64,000 nt of DNA from Tardiphaga sp. 709 (lineage in GTDB: Bacteria > Pseudomonadota > Alphaproteobacteria > Rhizobiales > Xanthobacteraceae), in NCBI RefSeq assembly GCF_032401055.1, contig NZ_CP135529.1:4462501-4526500 (forward strand). The letters run 5' to 3'. The notes under the pieces are model-generated. The model saw only the letters and a list, made by a program, of their open reading frames with translations. It was not told the DNA's origin and searched no databases. The translations under genes were made by a program, and so were the position numbers. Below are positions 43,941 to 53,305 of the stretch, piece after piece; within the stretch, counting starts at the first letter, position 1; the number at the start of each line of letters is the position of its first letter.

Positions 43941-44306
43941 CTAGCCCTTCGGCCCGAAATACACGCAGCTCTCATTACAGCTGTCGCGAAACACGCCGAC
44001 ACGGACGACCGGAGCCTTGTCGGCGACGCGGTTCCAGATGAAGCGCGAGAGATTTTCCAGCGTCGGAATGCCGATCGCTTCGATCTTGTTGAGAAACTTG
44101 TGGTCGAGCGTCTTGCGCAACTCATCGAGGCTGCGGTCGAGCAAGCCGAGATCCATCACCATGCCGGTCACGGGATCCGGCACGCCGCGGATGGTGACTT
44201 CGGCGCGGAAGGAGTGGCCATGGATTTCCTGGCTCACTTCGCCCAGCGTGGTGTGAGACAGCGCATGCGCCGCCTCGAAGCGAAACGATTTGGTCAATTC
44301 CCACAT
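43941..44306 (-). CDS. queD: 6-carboxytetrahydropterin synthase QueD-like (catalytic Cys replaced by Ser)
   Basis: 121 residues of the T-fold PTPS/QueD family. The zinc histidines are H14 (EAAHALS), H29 and H31 (EIHGHSF); the LDHKFLN segment and GIPTLENLSRFIW are kept. In E. coli QueD the catalytic cysteine lies four residues before the first H of HGH; here this position is Ser (SQEIHGH). A Glu two residues before the His might partly replace it. The queE gene lies 31 bp upstream on the same strand, so this is the queuosine/preQ0 branch, where it makes 6-carboxytetrahydropterin from dihydroneopterin triphosphate. Confidence 0.88.
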   Translation of the reverse strand: MWELTKSFRFEAAHALSHTTLGEVSQEIHGHSFRAEVTIRGVPDPVTGMVMDLGLLDRSLDELRKTLDHKFLNKIEAIGIPTLENLSRFIWNRVADKAPVVRVGVFRDSCNESCVYFGPKG

Positions 44307-44337
44307 AGGAAGTCGTCGTCCTTAGAAGTCCTGGTCC

Positions 44338-44970
44338 TTAGCGGATCCCAAGTGTCTTGTGTGTCTGCACGCTCAGTCGCCATTGCGGGTGGCGCAGGCA
44401 GTAGTCCACCGCGTCAGCGGTATTGCTGATGGCGTCCGGCCCGTCCATCGGCTGCAATGAGAAACGCTCGAAGGGGAGGCCTTCGAATTTCTCCGGCATC
44501 GCCTGTGGTTGCGGATAGACCAGCTTCAATTCGTGTCCACTGTGCACCACCAGTTCCGCACCGGCCTTGGGGCTGACGCAGATCCAGTCGATGCCCGCGG
44601 GCGGCGCGACTGTGCCGTTGGTCTCGACGCCGATCTCGAAGCCGCGCGCATGCAGTGCGTCGATCAGTTCGGCATCCACCTGCAGCAGCGGCTCGCCGCC
44701 GGTCAGCACCACATAGCGATTGTCGGAGGGGCCCACCCATTGCGCGGCGATGGTGTCGGCGAGCTTGTCGGCGGTGGGGTAACGGCCGCCCAGCGTGCCG
44801 TCCATGCCGACGAAGTCGGTGTCGCAGAACTGGCAAGTGGCCTTCGCGCGGTCCTGTTCCCGGCCGGTCCAGAGATTGCAGCCGGAAAACCGGCAGAATA
44901 CGGACGCGCGGCCGGCATGGGCGCCTTCGCCCTGCAATGTCAGGAAAATCTCTTTGACCGCGTAACTCAC
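44338..44970 (-). CDS. queE: 7-carboxy-7-deazaguanine synthase (radical SAM)
   Basis: 210 residues from GTG 44970. Radical SAM enzyme that contracts 6-carboxytetrahydropterin to 7-carboxy-7-deazaguanine on the way to queuosine. The cluster cysteines are in FSGCNLWTGREQ and KATCQFCDTDF, giving a CX14CX2C spacing rather than the classic CX3CX2C; this variant is known from Burkholderia QueE. VLTGGEPLLQ (GGE SAM-binding motif) and GVETNGTVAPP follow. QueD is encoded next on the same strand. No queC or queF is within the window. Confidence 0.93.
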   Translation of the reverse strand: MSYAVKEIFLTLQGEGAHAGRASVFCRFSGCNLWTGREQDRAKATCQFCDTDFVGMDGTLGGRYPTADKLADTIAAQWVGPSDNRYVVLTGGEPLLQVDAELIDALHARGFEIGVETNGTVAPPAGIDWICVSPKAGAELVVHSGHELKLVYPQPQAMPEKFEGLPFERFSLQPMDGPDAISNTADAVDYCLRHPQWRLSVQTHKTLGIR

Positions 44971-45162
44971 TGTCTCAGCTCTCTAAAACCGGCATGCCCG
45001 ATCCGGCTCGGGCCACATCTCGGTTCCATATGGGGTAAGCCGCGGCTCTTAGCACGGCTGGCCGGTGGATGTCCCGGCCGATCACCGACATGTCAATTGC
45101 GATGTCCGGCGCGGGCCGCCAAAGGTCGATGACATCACGTCAAATTGTCGCACCTGGATACC

Positions 45163-45705
45163 ATGCAGCCGTCGCTCGTCACATCTGGCAGTTCTGCCGC
45201 CGCCACACGGACGTGCGGGACCTGCACCATGTGCTGCAAGGTCTATCGCATCGACGACCTCGCCAAGCCGGCGGGCAAGTGGTGCAAGCACTGCGCGATC
45301 GCGCAGGGCTGCAAGATCTATGACACCCGGCCACAGCAATGCCGCGCCTTCGATTGCGTCTGGATCCAGGACGACGAGATGCCGGAGTCCTGGAAACCGG
45401 AGAATTCCAAGATCGTGTTCTCGGTCTATCCGACCACCGGGTTCATCTATGGGCAGGTCGATCCCGGCACGCCATTCGCGTGGCAGAAGGAGCCGATCCA
45501 TTCCGGCCTGATCGCCTGGTCGGAGAAGCTGCTGGCAGAGCGTCGCCACCTGCTGATCTTCGTCGGCGGCAATGCCACGCTGATCATGCCCACGGGGCCG
45601 GTGCCGATCGGCCCGATGTCGCCGGCGGACGGCTTCATAATTCGCGAGACGTTTACGGCCAAGGGCAAGGACTACATCGCTACGCGTGTGCCGAGCGGGC
45701 GGTAG
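45163..45705 (+). CDS. YkgJ-type cysteine-cluster protein
   Basis: 180 residues from ATG 45163; a TTG six codons earlier is in frame. Eight or more cysteines form the family pattern: CGTCTMCCKVY at residues 18-28, KWCKHC, GCKIYDTRPQQCRAFDC. This suggests zinc or an Fe-S cluster. No function is established for the family; the rest of the protein is an ordinary alpha/beta domain. It converges tail-to-tail with trmL with no spacer. Confidence 0.85.
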   Translation: MQPSLVTSGSSAAATRTCGTCTMCCKVYRIDDLAKPAGKWCKHCAIAQGCKIYDTRPQQCRAFDCVWIQDDEMPESWKPENSKIVFSVYPTTGFIYGQVDPGTPFAWQKEPIHSGLIAWSEKLLAERRHLLIFVGGNATLIMPTGPVPIGPMSPADGFIIRETFTAKGKDYIATRVPSGR

Positions 45706-46155
45706 TCAGCCGCGCGTCTGCCGCAGGGCCTCTCCCAATGCCATGGCCACCGTCATCGCCAGATTGATCGACCGCAGGCTCTCACGCATGGGAATAACAA
45801 CGCGGCTGTCTGCAGCAGCCGCGACATCCTCCGGCACACCGGCGCTCTCGCGGCCGAACAGCAGAATCTCATCGTCAGAATAGCGATGATCGAGATAGGG
45901 CTCAGCGCCCTTGGTCGTGAACAGGGCGAGGCGATGACCGGCCTCGCGGCGCCAGTCCTCGAAATGTCGCCATGAATCGTGCCGGACGATCGACACCTGA
46001 TCGAGATAATCCATGCCGGCGCGGCGGAAATGCCGGTCGGATGTCGGAAAGCCCGCCGGCTCGATGATATGCGCCTCGACGTCGAGGCAGGCGCAAAGCC
46101 GCAGGATGGTGCCGGTGTTCTGCGGGATGTCGGGCTGGTAAAGGGCGATACGCAC
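45706..46155 (-). CDS. trmL: tRNA (cytidine(34)-2'-O)-methyltransferase TrmL
   Basis: 149-residue SPOUT-fold (knotted) methyltransferase that 2'-O-methylates the wobble base of some leucine tRNAs. It begins with RIALYQPDIPQNTGTILRLCA; the knot/SAM-binding region has LLFGRESAGVPEDV and VVIPMRESLRSINLAMTVAMALGEA. GTG 46155 is the start, with GGAGA upstream. The tail meets the cysteine-cluster gene without a gap. Confidence 0.93.
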   Translation of the reverse strand: MRIALYQPDIPQNTGTILRLCACLDVEAHIIEPAGFPTSDRHFRRAGMDYLDQVSIVRHDSWRHFEDWRREAGHRLALFTTKGAEPYLDHRYSDDEILLFGRESAGVPEDVAAAADSRVVIPMRESLRSINLAMTVAMALGEALRQTRG

Positions 46156-46241
46156 GTTGGACGTTCTCCGGCCACGCCGTGATCGACGCAGCCCGAGTCA
46201 GGCGATAGCGCCTGATATGCAGTCGGACAAGGCCGGCGGCT

Positions 46242-47531
46242 CTATTCCGCCGGCGCGAGTCGCGTATTCGAACGTGCTTCCGTTGTCTCGCGTACCTTCA
46301 CGCGGGCGCGACGCTTGCGCCACCAGATCACGACACCGGTCACTGAGAGCACCGCCACCACGAGACCCATCGCAGAAATCAGGATGCGGCCGGGCAAACC
46401 CAGTATTCGTCCCGAATGCATCGGGAACTGCATCTGCACGAAGATGTCCGCGGCAGTGCCGACCCAGGGCAGCTTGGCGCCGAGCGGACGGCCGTCTTCG
46501 CTGTCGTAAAACAGCGACGGCGGGCCAACGCCTGCGGCGCCGTGATCGTCGCCAGGCTCGAAGAAGAACACCTGATACACGCCGTGTGCCGGGCCGTAGA
46601 ACAGCGAGCCGATCGGTGTGGCCCAGCCGCGTGCCTTGCCGTCGGCGGTGGCGCGCTCGAGAATCTGGGCCCAGGTCATCTTGGGTTCGATCGGACTATC
46701 GAGGTGACGATACTCACGCTGCTCGTAAGGCGTCGGCGTGTAGTCCGAGAACTTCTTCATCAGCGGCGAGAACACCTCGAAATAGAGGTTTAGCGAGAAT
46801 GCCGTGAAGGCGATGATGAACAGCAAGCCCCAGGTCCACAGGCTGAAGGCGCGGTGGATGTCGAAATTGATCCGGTAGGCGCTGCCCGAGGTCTTGATCA
46901 TCCAGGCCGGCTTCCAGCGCGCCCAGAACCCCTTGCCGAGTTCGCGCGCGACGGCGGGAGCGGCTCCCGCCTTGACGCGTTTGCGCGAGGGGAGCGTCAG
47001 GTAGAATCCGATGAAGCAATCGATGGTCCAGATGATGGCGATGACGCCGAGGATGCGCATGCCCCAGCGGTCGCTGCCCCAGAATTCCGGGATGTGCATC
47101 GTGTAGTGCAGCTTGTAGAGAAACGAAACGAAGTTCTCGCGCGTGACCGGCCACACCGCGCCCCAATAGCGCCGGCCGAGTTCTTCGCCGGTGTTGGGAT
47201 CGAGGAATATCTGATTGTAATCGAGCGTGTAACGCTTGCTGGTGGTGGGATCGATCCGCGGCAGAACAAAGAACGAGAGCGACTCATTCTTTTCCGGCGT
47301 CATGTACATATGGATTACACGCGCGCGCGGATCGCGCTGCTCGATCAGGCCCGCGAGTTCGATCGACGGTTTGGCGGGGCCCGCGGTGGTGACGTCCTTC
47401 AGCTTGCTGTTGAGGAGATCGTCAAGCTCGTGATCCCACGAGATAACCGCGCCGGTGACGCCCGAGAAGAACAGAAATGCTGCGGTGAGGAGTCCAGCCC
47501 AGCGATGCAGGCGCCCGAAGATCGATCTCAT
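46242..47531 (-). CDS. PepSY-associated transmembrane protein (PiuB-like)
   Basis: 429 residues with four membrane segments: WAGLLTAAFLFFSGVTGAVI at the start, ILGVIAIIWTIDCFIGFYL (about 155-175), FSLWTWGLLFIIAFTAFSLNLYF (about 225-245) and LISAMGLVVAVLSVTGVVIWW near the end, with a large periplasmic PepSY-type part between. These are often found with siderophore receptors and may reduce or process imported iron-siderophore. The receptor gene lies 105 bp upstream on the same strand, with an Irr-box-like palindrome between. A GC-rich hairpin (46232-46254) overlaps its stop. Confidence 0.88.
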   Translation of the reverse strand: MRSIFGRLHRWAGLLTAAFLFFSGVTGAVISWDHELDDLLNSKLKDVTTAGPAKPSIELAGLIEQRDPRARVIHMYMTPEKNESLSFFVLPRIDPTTSKRYTLDYNQIFLDPNTGEELGRRYWGAVWPVTRENFVSFLYKLHYTMHIPEFWGSDRWGMRILGVIAIIWTIDCFIGFYLTLPSRKRVKAGAAPAVARELGKGFWARWKPAWMIKTSGSAYRINFDIHRAFSLWTWGLLFIIAFTAFSLNLYFEVFSPLMKKFSDYTPTPYEQREYRHLDSPIEPKMTWAQILERATADGKARGWATPIGSLFYGPAHGVYQVFFFEPGDDHGAAGVGPPSLFYDSEDGRPLGAKLPWVGTAADIFVQMQFPMHSGRILGLPGRILISAMGLVVAVLSVTGVVIWWRKRRARVKVRETTEARSNTRLAPAE

Positions 47532-47618
47532 GGCGTTCCGCCCGTGTTGTTGTCGTCGCGTTTACTACCGCGGATGCACACCGCCGGTCGAGGGACGGGC
47601 GGTGGCGTATTGTCGCGT

Positions 47619-47635
47619 TTTAGGGCAGTTCTAAA
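47619..47635 (-). promoter_or_regulatory. Irr-box (ICE)-like motif between receptor and PepSY gene
   Basis: TTTAGGGCAGTTCTAAA: perfect TTTAG/CTAAA ends and TT-C-TAAA half of the TTTAGAA-N3-TTCTAAA iron-control element. It lies about 90 bp before the PepSY gene start and right after the receptor stop. Confidence 0.5.
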
Positions 47636-47636
47636 C

Positions 47637-49919
47637 TCACCAGCGATAGGTCAGCTTGGCGACGACCTTGCGCGAGTCACCGTAGAAGCAGCCATAGACG
47701 GGGCTGTAGCAGGATGAAACATAGCGGGTGTCCGCAATATTGGTGACGTTGAGCGCGAGCCGGTAGTTATTCTGGTTATAGGCCAGCAGCGCGTCGACCA
47801 AGGTGGCTCCCGGCACCTTGCTTGTGTTGGCATCGTCGGCCCAGCTATCGCCGATGTAGCGAATGCCGCCGCCGACCTGAACGCCCTCGAACAGGCCGCC
47901 TTGCATCGTGTAGTCGCTCCAGATGCCCAAGCGATTCATCGGCACGGTGGTCAGAGCCTTGCCAACATTCACCGGATCCTTGGTGACTTCGATGTCGATG
48001 TAGGAATAGGCGGCGCGGACGTTGAAGCCGGCGGCGAGGGTGGCGGTGGCTTCCAGTTCGATGCCGCGGGAATTGACCTCGCCCGTTTGAATCGCCGTGA
48101 ACGGCGCAACAGGCAGGAAGCGAACGACATTTTGCCGGGTCAGGTCGAAGGCGGCGAGCGTGATCATCGCATTGACGCCGACCGGCTGATACTTGATGCC
48201 GACCTCATGCTGATGCGCTGTTTCCGGCGCCAGCAGGCTGCCATTGGCGATGTTAAGCACCGGCAGGAAAGATTCCGAGTAGCTGTAGTAGGGCGCCACG
48301 CCGCTGTCGAAATTGTAGATCACGCCCGCACGACCGGTGAAGGCCGAGGCGTCGGTGGAGGTCGATGAACCGTCCATGTGGTTGTCGTAGGCCGTCTTGG
48401 CAAAATCCTGCCGGCCACCGAACTGGACCGAAAGACGACCGAGCTTGATCTGGTCCTGCGCATAGATGCCCACCTGCGATTGCTTCACACGATAGTCTTC
48501 GTAGAGCGCGCCCTTGGTCCAGGTGTTGGTGTAGACGGGGTTGAAGACGTTGAGGGGATCGGCGCTGTAGCTCGTGTTGACGTCGGTCGATGTTGTGTTT
48601 CGATAGTCGATGCCGAACAGCGTGGTGTGGCTCAGGATGCCGGTGGTGAAGTGACCCTCCAGCTGGTTGTCGACCGCGATGGAGTTGATCGTCGAGACCG
48701 ATGATCCGCCGTAGCGGAAGAGCAGCCCGGCAGCTTCATCGAGATAACCGCCGGCGTTGATGCTGTCGGATTCGTTATGCATCCACGAATAGCGCAGGTT
48801 CTGCCGGAAGGTCAGGTTGTCGTTGATGTTATGTGAGAAGAGATAGCCGACATTGGCGATCTCGTTGTCGTATCTGTTGAAGCCGGGTTCGCCGGTGTTG
48901 CGGTTCACCGGAATGATACGGCCTGCATTCGGATAGATCGTGCCGGATGCCGGCAGGAACTGCAGACCCCAGCCGTTCTTTTCCTTCTGATAATTCGCCA
49001 GCACTGTGAGTGTGGTGTCTTCGTTCGGCTTGAAGGTGACGGCCGGCGCGATGAAGACGCGGCTGTCCCTGGCGTCATCGACCTGCGTGCCGCCGTCACG
49101 GACCAGGCCGGTCAGGCGATAGAGCACCGTGCCGTCCTTGTTGGCGGGACCGCCAAAATCGAACTCGCCCTGATAGCGATCGAAGCTGCCGCCCGATACC
49201 GAGATTTCACCGAACTGCCGGGCGGTCGGCAGCTTGCTGACATAGTTGAGGATGCCGCCCGGCCCGCTGCCGCCATACATCACCGAGGACGGCCCTTTCA
49301 GCACTTCGAGACGAGACGCGCCGAAGGGATCGAGGCTGTCGAAATGGATATAGGGCGTGCTGGGTAGCCGCAGGCCATCGAGATACAGCCCCTGCTGCGT
49401 CATGTCGAAGCCGCGGATCTGAATACCGCCATTGCGGGTGTCGGAACCGCCATTGACGTCGCCATTAGCGCCCGCGGTGTAGCGCAGCGCCTGAGTGAGG
49501 GTCTGTGCGTCCTGGGTCTTGATCTGGTCGGAGGTGATCACCGAGATCGATTGCGGAGTTTCCATGATCGGGGTGTCGGTCTTGGTAGCGGAGCCGCTGC
49601 GATTGGCGACGAAGCCGATCACCGGGCCGCCGGCGCGCTCACCGGCGTTGGGATTGGCTGGTGCCACCGGTGCCGCCTGCGGCGCACGGGCTGTGCGATT
49701 GGCGCGGGCGGCGCGGCTGGTCGATGCGCGTTGGGCCGGCCGGGCCGCCGCTGGACGCGTACGCTGCTGCGGCGCATCCACCGTCACTGGCGGCAGGGCA
49801 GACTGAGCGTCGGCAGTACCGGTCGGAATCGACAAAGCGAGACTGCCGACGGCGCAAAGATATAGAGCCCGAAGCGCATGCAACCGAGTTGCCGATTCGA
49901 CGAGGTGTGGTGTTGTCAT
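47637..49919 (-). CDS. TonB-dependent siderophore receptor
   Basis: 760 residues. Signal peptide with hydrophobic core CAVGSLALSI, cleaved after ADA near residue 38; a long Ala/Arg/Pro-rich linker (about 45-100); plug domain with SISVITSDQIKTQDAQTL, IQIRGFDMTQQGLYLDGL and GASRLEVLKGPSSVMYG; then the barrel ending in TYRW. The KGPSSVMYGGSGPGGILN motif is that of hydroxamate/catecholate siderophore receptors (FhuA/FoxA type). It imports ferric siderophore with TonB energy. The PepSY protein is its likely partner. An Irr-like box (50012-50028) lies upstream. Confidence 0.92.
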   Translation of the reverse strand: MTTPHLVESATRLHALRALYLCAVGSLALSIPTGTADAQSALPPVTVDAPQQRTRPAAARPAQRASTSRAARANRTARAPQAAPVAPANPNAGERAGGPVIGFVANRSGSATKTDTPIMETPQSISVITSDQIKTQDAQTLTQALRYTAGANGDVNGGSDTRNGGIQIRGFDMTQQGLYLDGLRLPSTPYIHFDSLDPFGASRLEVLKGPSSVMYGGSGPGGILNYVSKLPTARQFGEISVSGGSFDRYQGEFDFGGPANKDGTVLYRLTGLVRDGGTQVDDARDSRVFIAPAVTFKPNEDTTLTVLANYQKEKNGWGLQFLPASGTIYPNAGRIIPVNRNTGEPGFNRYDNEIANVGYLFSHNINDNLTFRQNLRYSWMHNESDSINAGGYLDEAAGLLFRYGGSSVSTINSIAVDNQLEGHFTTGILSHTTLFGIDYRNTTSTDVNTSYSADPLNVFNPVYTNTWTKGALYEDYRVKQSQVGIYAQDQIKLGRLSVQFGGRQDFAKTAYDNHMDGSSTSTDASAFTGRAGVIYNFDSGVAPYYSYSESFLPVLNIANGSLLAPETAHQHEVGIKYQPVGVNAMITLAAFDLTRQNVVRFLPVAPFTAIQTGEVNSRGIELEATATLAAGFNVRAAYSYIDIEVTKDPVNVGKALTTVPMNRLGIWSDYTMQGGLFEGVQVGGGIRYIGDSWADDANTSKVPGATLVDALLAYNQNNYRLALNVTNIADTRYVSSCYSPVYGCFYGDSRKVVAKLTYRW

Positions 49920-50480
49920 GACGCTGCGATGCCCCAGTTAGGCCGGCTCTACCGGTAAAATTTGGATGCTTTCGCTTTAGCGCAGGCGAAGAATGAGAAC
50001 AGAATTAGGGATTTAGAACGTCTTCAAACGCGCTACTTGAGCGCGATTTGTTGCTGAAACGACGCAGAATTATTCACGATCATGAATTATTGCCGTTTTT
50101 GCCTGGCCGTCGCGCGAATCGTGGCGCGCGAGAGGTGTCCGGAAAATCGGCGGAGCGCTACCGACTGCGAATCGCGATCCTTTGTCAGCCAAGGCCTGAT
50201 GGCCGTTTCTGATAGTCACGACATGCCGAATTATCCGCCGCGCGGAAAGGCGTTGATTCTGTGGTGCATCGCATCTTGCTTCGCCGATCGTAGGCTTGCA
50301 CTGCCGCACCAAGGGTGCCAATAGAACGATTCTGGACTGCGTGTTCTGCCTGTTAGGCAAGGACTAGTAGGCCTCTGCCGCCGTGGGGAGAATCGCGGGC
50401 GTCGGTTTTTTGCTTCAGGTCAACGCAAAGGCGTGACCGGGGGTGTCTAAGCCGGCTGCAGATAAGAAAGGGTTGGGATC
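49920..50480. promoter_or_regulatory. 561-bp intergenic region between receptor and fbcF
   Basis: It holds divergent promoters and no supported gene; two overlapping ORFs of about 80-96 codons lack ribosome sites and family signs. TTCGC/GCGAA arms occur near 49972-49990. ATTCA-CGATCA-TGAAT is a perfect small palindrome at 50072-50087. Confidence 0.5.
50012..50028 (-). promoter_or_regulatory. Irr-box-like motif upstream of the siderophore receptor
   Basis: TTTAGAACGTCTTCAAA: the left half is perfect for TTTAGAA-N3-TTCTAAA, the right half weaker (CTTCAAA). It lies 93-109 bp before the receptor start. Confidence 0.4.
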
Positions 50481-51008
50481 GTGACGACAACGTCTTCGGC
50501 GGAACACACGCGCCGTGATTTCTTGTTCGTGGCCACTGGGGCAGTGGCTGCAGTGGGCGCCGCAGCCGCCGTCTGGCCGCTGATTTCTCAAATGAATCCA
50601 GATGCTTCGACCATCGCGGCGGGTGCGCCGATCGAGGTCGATCTGGCCCCCATCGCCGAGGGGCAGGACATTAAGGTGTTCTGGCGCGGCAAGCCGATCT
50701 ACATCATGAACCGGACCAAGAAGCAGGTCGAAGAGGCGCGCGCCGTTCCGGTGTCGAGCCTGCCCGATCCGCAGACCGATCAGGCCCGCGTCAAGGAAGG
50801 CCACGACCAGTGGTTGGTCGTCATCGGCATCTGCACCCATCTGGGCTGCATCCCGATTGCTCACGAAGGCGCTTACGACGGCTTTTTCTGCCCCTGCCAC
50901 GGCTCGGTCTACGACACTTCGGGCCGCATCCGTCAGGGTCCGGCGCCGCTCAACCTGCCGATCCCGCCTTACGCCTTCGTCTCTGACACCAAGATCAAGA
51001 TCGGCTGA
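50481..51008 (+). CDS. fbcF: Ubiquinol-cytochrome c reductase Rieske iron-sulfur subunit
   Basis: 175 residues. A twin-arginine-type N-terminus ([21 protein letters not shown]) serves as membrane anchor. The [2Fe-2S] ligands are in CTHLGC (residues about 119-124) and [12 protein letters not shown]. It carries electrons from quinol to cytochrome c1 in the bc1 complex. GTG 50481 is used, with AAGAAAGG upstream. It is the first gene of the fbcFH operon; the b/c1 gene follows 59 bp downstream. Confidence 0.95.
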   Translation: MTTTSSAEHTRRDFLFVATGAVAAVGAAAAVWPLISQMNPDASTIAAGAPIEVDLAPIAEGQDIKVFWRGKPIYIMNRTKKQVEEARAVPVSSLPDPQTDQARVKEGHDQWLVVIGICTHLGCIPIAHEGAYDGFFCPCHGSVYDTSGRIRQGPAPLNLPIPPYAFVSDTKIKIG

Positions 51009-51067
51009 GCTGTCGGATCCCATCCGATCTCGCGCCGATAGTGTTTTTCTCTTCTCAGGATCGCATC

Positions 51068-53137
51068 ATGAGCGGACCATCGACCTACCAGCCGACCAAT
51101 CCCGCTTTGCAGTGGATTGAAAAGCGTCTGCCAATCATCGGCCTCGTCCATTCCTCGTTCATTGCCTATCCGACACCGCGTAACCTGAATTACTGGTGGA
51201 CGTTCGGCGGCATCCTGTCCTTCATGCTCGGCGTGCAGATCGTCACCGGCGTGATCCTGGCGATGCACTATACGCCGCATGTGGACATGGCCTTCAACTC
51301 GGTCGAGAGCATCGTTCGCGATGTGAACTACGGCTGGCTGTTGCGTTATCTGCACTCCAACGGCGCATCGATGTTCTTCATCGCCGTCTACATCCACATG
51401 CTGCGCGGCCTGTATTACGGGTCGTACAAGGCACCGCGCGAAATCCTCTGGATCCTCGGTGTGATCATCTACCTTCTGATGATGGCGACCGGTTTCATGG
51501 GCTACGTGCTGCCGTGGGGCCAGATGAGCTTCTGGGGCGCCACCGTCATCACCAACCTGTTCTCCGCGATTCCCTATGTGGGCGAGAGCATCGTGACCCT
51601 GCTGTGGGGTGGCTATTCGGTCGGCAATCCGACGCTGAACCGCTTCTTCTCGCTGCATTACCTTCTGCCCTTCGTGATCGCCGGCGTCGTCGTGCTGCAC
51701 GTCTGGGCGCTGCATGTCGCCGGTCAGAACAATCCGGCCGGCGTCGAGCCGAAGACCGAGAAGGACACCGTGCCGTTCACGCCCTACGCGACCATCAAGG
51801 ATGGTTTCGGCATGGTCTGCTTCATGATCTTCTACGCCTGGTTCGTGTTCTACATCCCGAACTATCTCGGCGATCCCGATAACTACATCATGGCCAACCC
51901 GGGCGTGACGCCCGCACACATCGTGCCGGAATGGTACTACCTGCCGTTCTACGCCATCCTGCGTTCGATCCCGAGCAAGCTCGGCGGCGTCATCGCGATG
52001 TTCTCGGCGATCATCGTGCTGGCCTTCCTGCCTTGGCTCGATACCGCCAAGACCAAGTCGTCGAAGTATCGTCCGCTGGCCAAGCAGTTCTTCTGGATGT
52101 TTGTCGTGGTGGCGGTCCTGCTCGGCTGGCTCGGCGGCAAGCCCGCGGAAGGCATCTACATCATTGCCGGCCGTGTCCTGACCTTCTGCTACTTCGCCTA
52201 CTTCCTGATCGTGCTGCCGATCCTCAGCCGTATCGAAACGCCGCGCGCAGTGCCGAACTCGATCGCTGACGATGTGCTGGCCAAATACGGCAAGAAGGTC
52301 GCCTCCGCGATCGTCGCGCTGGTTTTCACCGGTGGTCTGATGGCCGGCGGCACGCAGAGCGCCAAGGCTGCTGACGAGCATGGCGGCCCGACGCCGCCGT
52401 CTCTGAACTGGTCATTTGCCGGCCCTTTCGGCAAGTTTGACCGCGGTGCCCTGCAGCGCGGCTACAAGGTCTACAAGGAAGTCTGTTCGACCTGTCACTC
52501 GATGAGCCTGATCCACTTCCGCAACCTCGCGGAGGTGGGCGGCCCGGGCTTCTCTGCGGCTCAGGCGCTGGCAGTGGCATCCGAGATCAAGGTGCAGGAC
52601 GGTCCGAACGACGCCGGCGACATGTTCGAACGTCCTGGTCGTCTCGCGGATCCATTCCCCAAGCCATTCCCGAACGAGAACGCGGCGCGCGCGGCCAATG
52701 GCGGCGCCTATCCGCCGGACCTGTCGCTGATGGCCAAGGCCCGCAACTACGACCGCGGCTTCCCGCAATTCGTGTTCGACTTCTTCACCCAGTTCCAAGA
52801 GAAGGGCCCGAACTACATCGACGCGCTGCTGCAGGGTTACGTCGATCCAGCTCCGAAGGATTTTCAGCTGCCGCCGGGCGCGTATTACAACAAGTACTTC
52901 CCCGGCCACGCTATCAAGATGCCGAAGCCGATCTCCGACGATCAGGTGACCTATGATGACGGCACCCCGCAGAAGGTTGAGAACTACGCCAAGGACGTTT
53001 CGACCTTCCTGATGTGGACCGCAGAACCGCATCTCGAGGCCCGCAAGCGTATCGGTTTGCAGGTGATGGTGTTCCTGATCATCTTCGCGTTCCTGATGTA
53101 TTTCACGAAGAAGAAGGTCTGGGCGAACGCTCACTGA
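51068..53137 (+). CDS. fbcH: Cytochrome b/c1 fusion polyprotein of the bc1 complex
   Basis: 689 residues from ATG 51068. The N-terminal ~400 residues are cytochrome b with eight membrane helices; heme ligands lie in [20 protein letters not shown] and [20 protein letters not shown], and the quinol-site motif is [13 protein letters not shown]. Near residue 420 an internal signal-like helix ([16 protein letters not shown]) ends with AKAADEH, where the polyprotein is probably cut. The c1 part has the heme site CSTCHSM and ends with the anchor [18 protein letters not shown]. The fused form is characteristic of Bradyrhizobium relatives (B. japonicum FbcH, about 687 residues). Confidence 0.96.
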   Translation: MSGPSTYQPTNPALQWIEKRLPIIGLVHSSFIAYPTPRNLNYWWTFGGILSFMLGVQIVTGVILAMHYTPHVDMAFNSVESIVRDVNYGWLLRYLHSNGASMFFIAVYIHMLRGLYYGSYKAPREILWILGVIIYLLMMATGFMGYVLPWGQMSFWGATVITNLFSAIPYVGESIVTLLWGGYSVGNPTLNRFFSLHYLLPFVIAGVVVLHVWALHVAGQNNPAGVEPKTEKDTVPFTPYATIKDGFGMVCFMIFYAWFVFYIPNYLGDPDNYIMANPGVTPAHIVPEWYYLPFYAILRSIPSKLGGVIAMFSAIIVLAFLPWLDTAKTKSSKYRPLAKQFFWMFVVVAVLLGWLGGKPAEGIYIIAGRVLTFCYFAYFLIVLPILSRIETPRAVPNSIADDVLAKYGKKVASAIVALVFTGGLMAGGTQSAKAADEHGGPTPPSLNWSFAGPFGKFDRGALQRGYKVYKEVCSTCHSMSLIHFRNLAEVGGPGFSAAQALAVASEIKVQDGPNDAGDMFERPGRLADPFPKPFPNENAARAANGGAYPPDLSLMAKARNYDRGFPQFVFDFFTQFQEKGPNYIDALLQGYVDPAPKDFQLPPGAYYNKYFPGHAIKMPKPISDDQVTYDDGTPQKVENYAKDVSTFLMWTAEPHLEARKRIGLQVMVFLIIFAFLMYFTKKKVWANAH

Positions 53138-53156
53138 GCGTCGCAAACATTCTTTC

Positions 53157-53183
53157 AAAGGGCCCCTGATGGGGCCCTTTTTC
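53157..53183 (+). terminator. Strong rho-independent terminator after fbcFH
   Basis: AAAGGGCCCC (53157-53166) pairs with GGGGCCCTTT (53171-53180) around TGAT, followed by more Ts. Confidence 0.95.
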
Positions 53184-53305
53184 GTTTTCAGCCTGTGCGC
53201 GCCCGGACCATGGATTCTCGGGGAACCGTTGACTAAGCTTCGCGCAAAGGCGGGAGACGCGGGCTCGGTGAGCGTCACGGATATCCACGCTCATCGGGGG
53301 GATGG

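Noticed and set aside
46232-46254. GCCGGCGG/CCGCCGGC hairpin at the end of the PepSY gene
   Set aside because: It overlaps the stop codon and lacks a T run; not called as a terminator.
50070-50360. Overlapping 80-96-codon ORFs between the receptor and fbcF
   Set aside because: No ribosome site, no family pattern, and codon use unlike neighbours; treated as promoter DNA.
50969-52381. 470-codon ORF antisense to fbcH
   Set aside because: Composition is His/Asp/Arg-rich shadow of the cytochrome b coding strand.
53222-53245. Second GGAAC motif upstream of the BASS gene
   Set aside because: No GTT occurs 16-17 bases downstream, so it is not an EcfG promoter.
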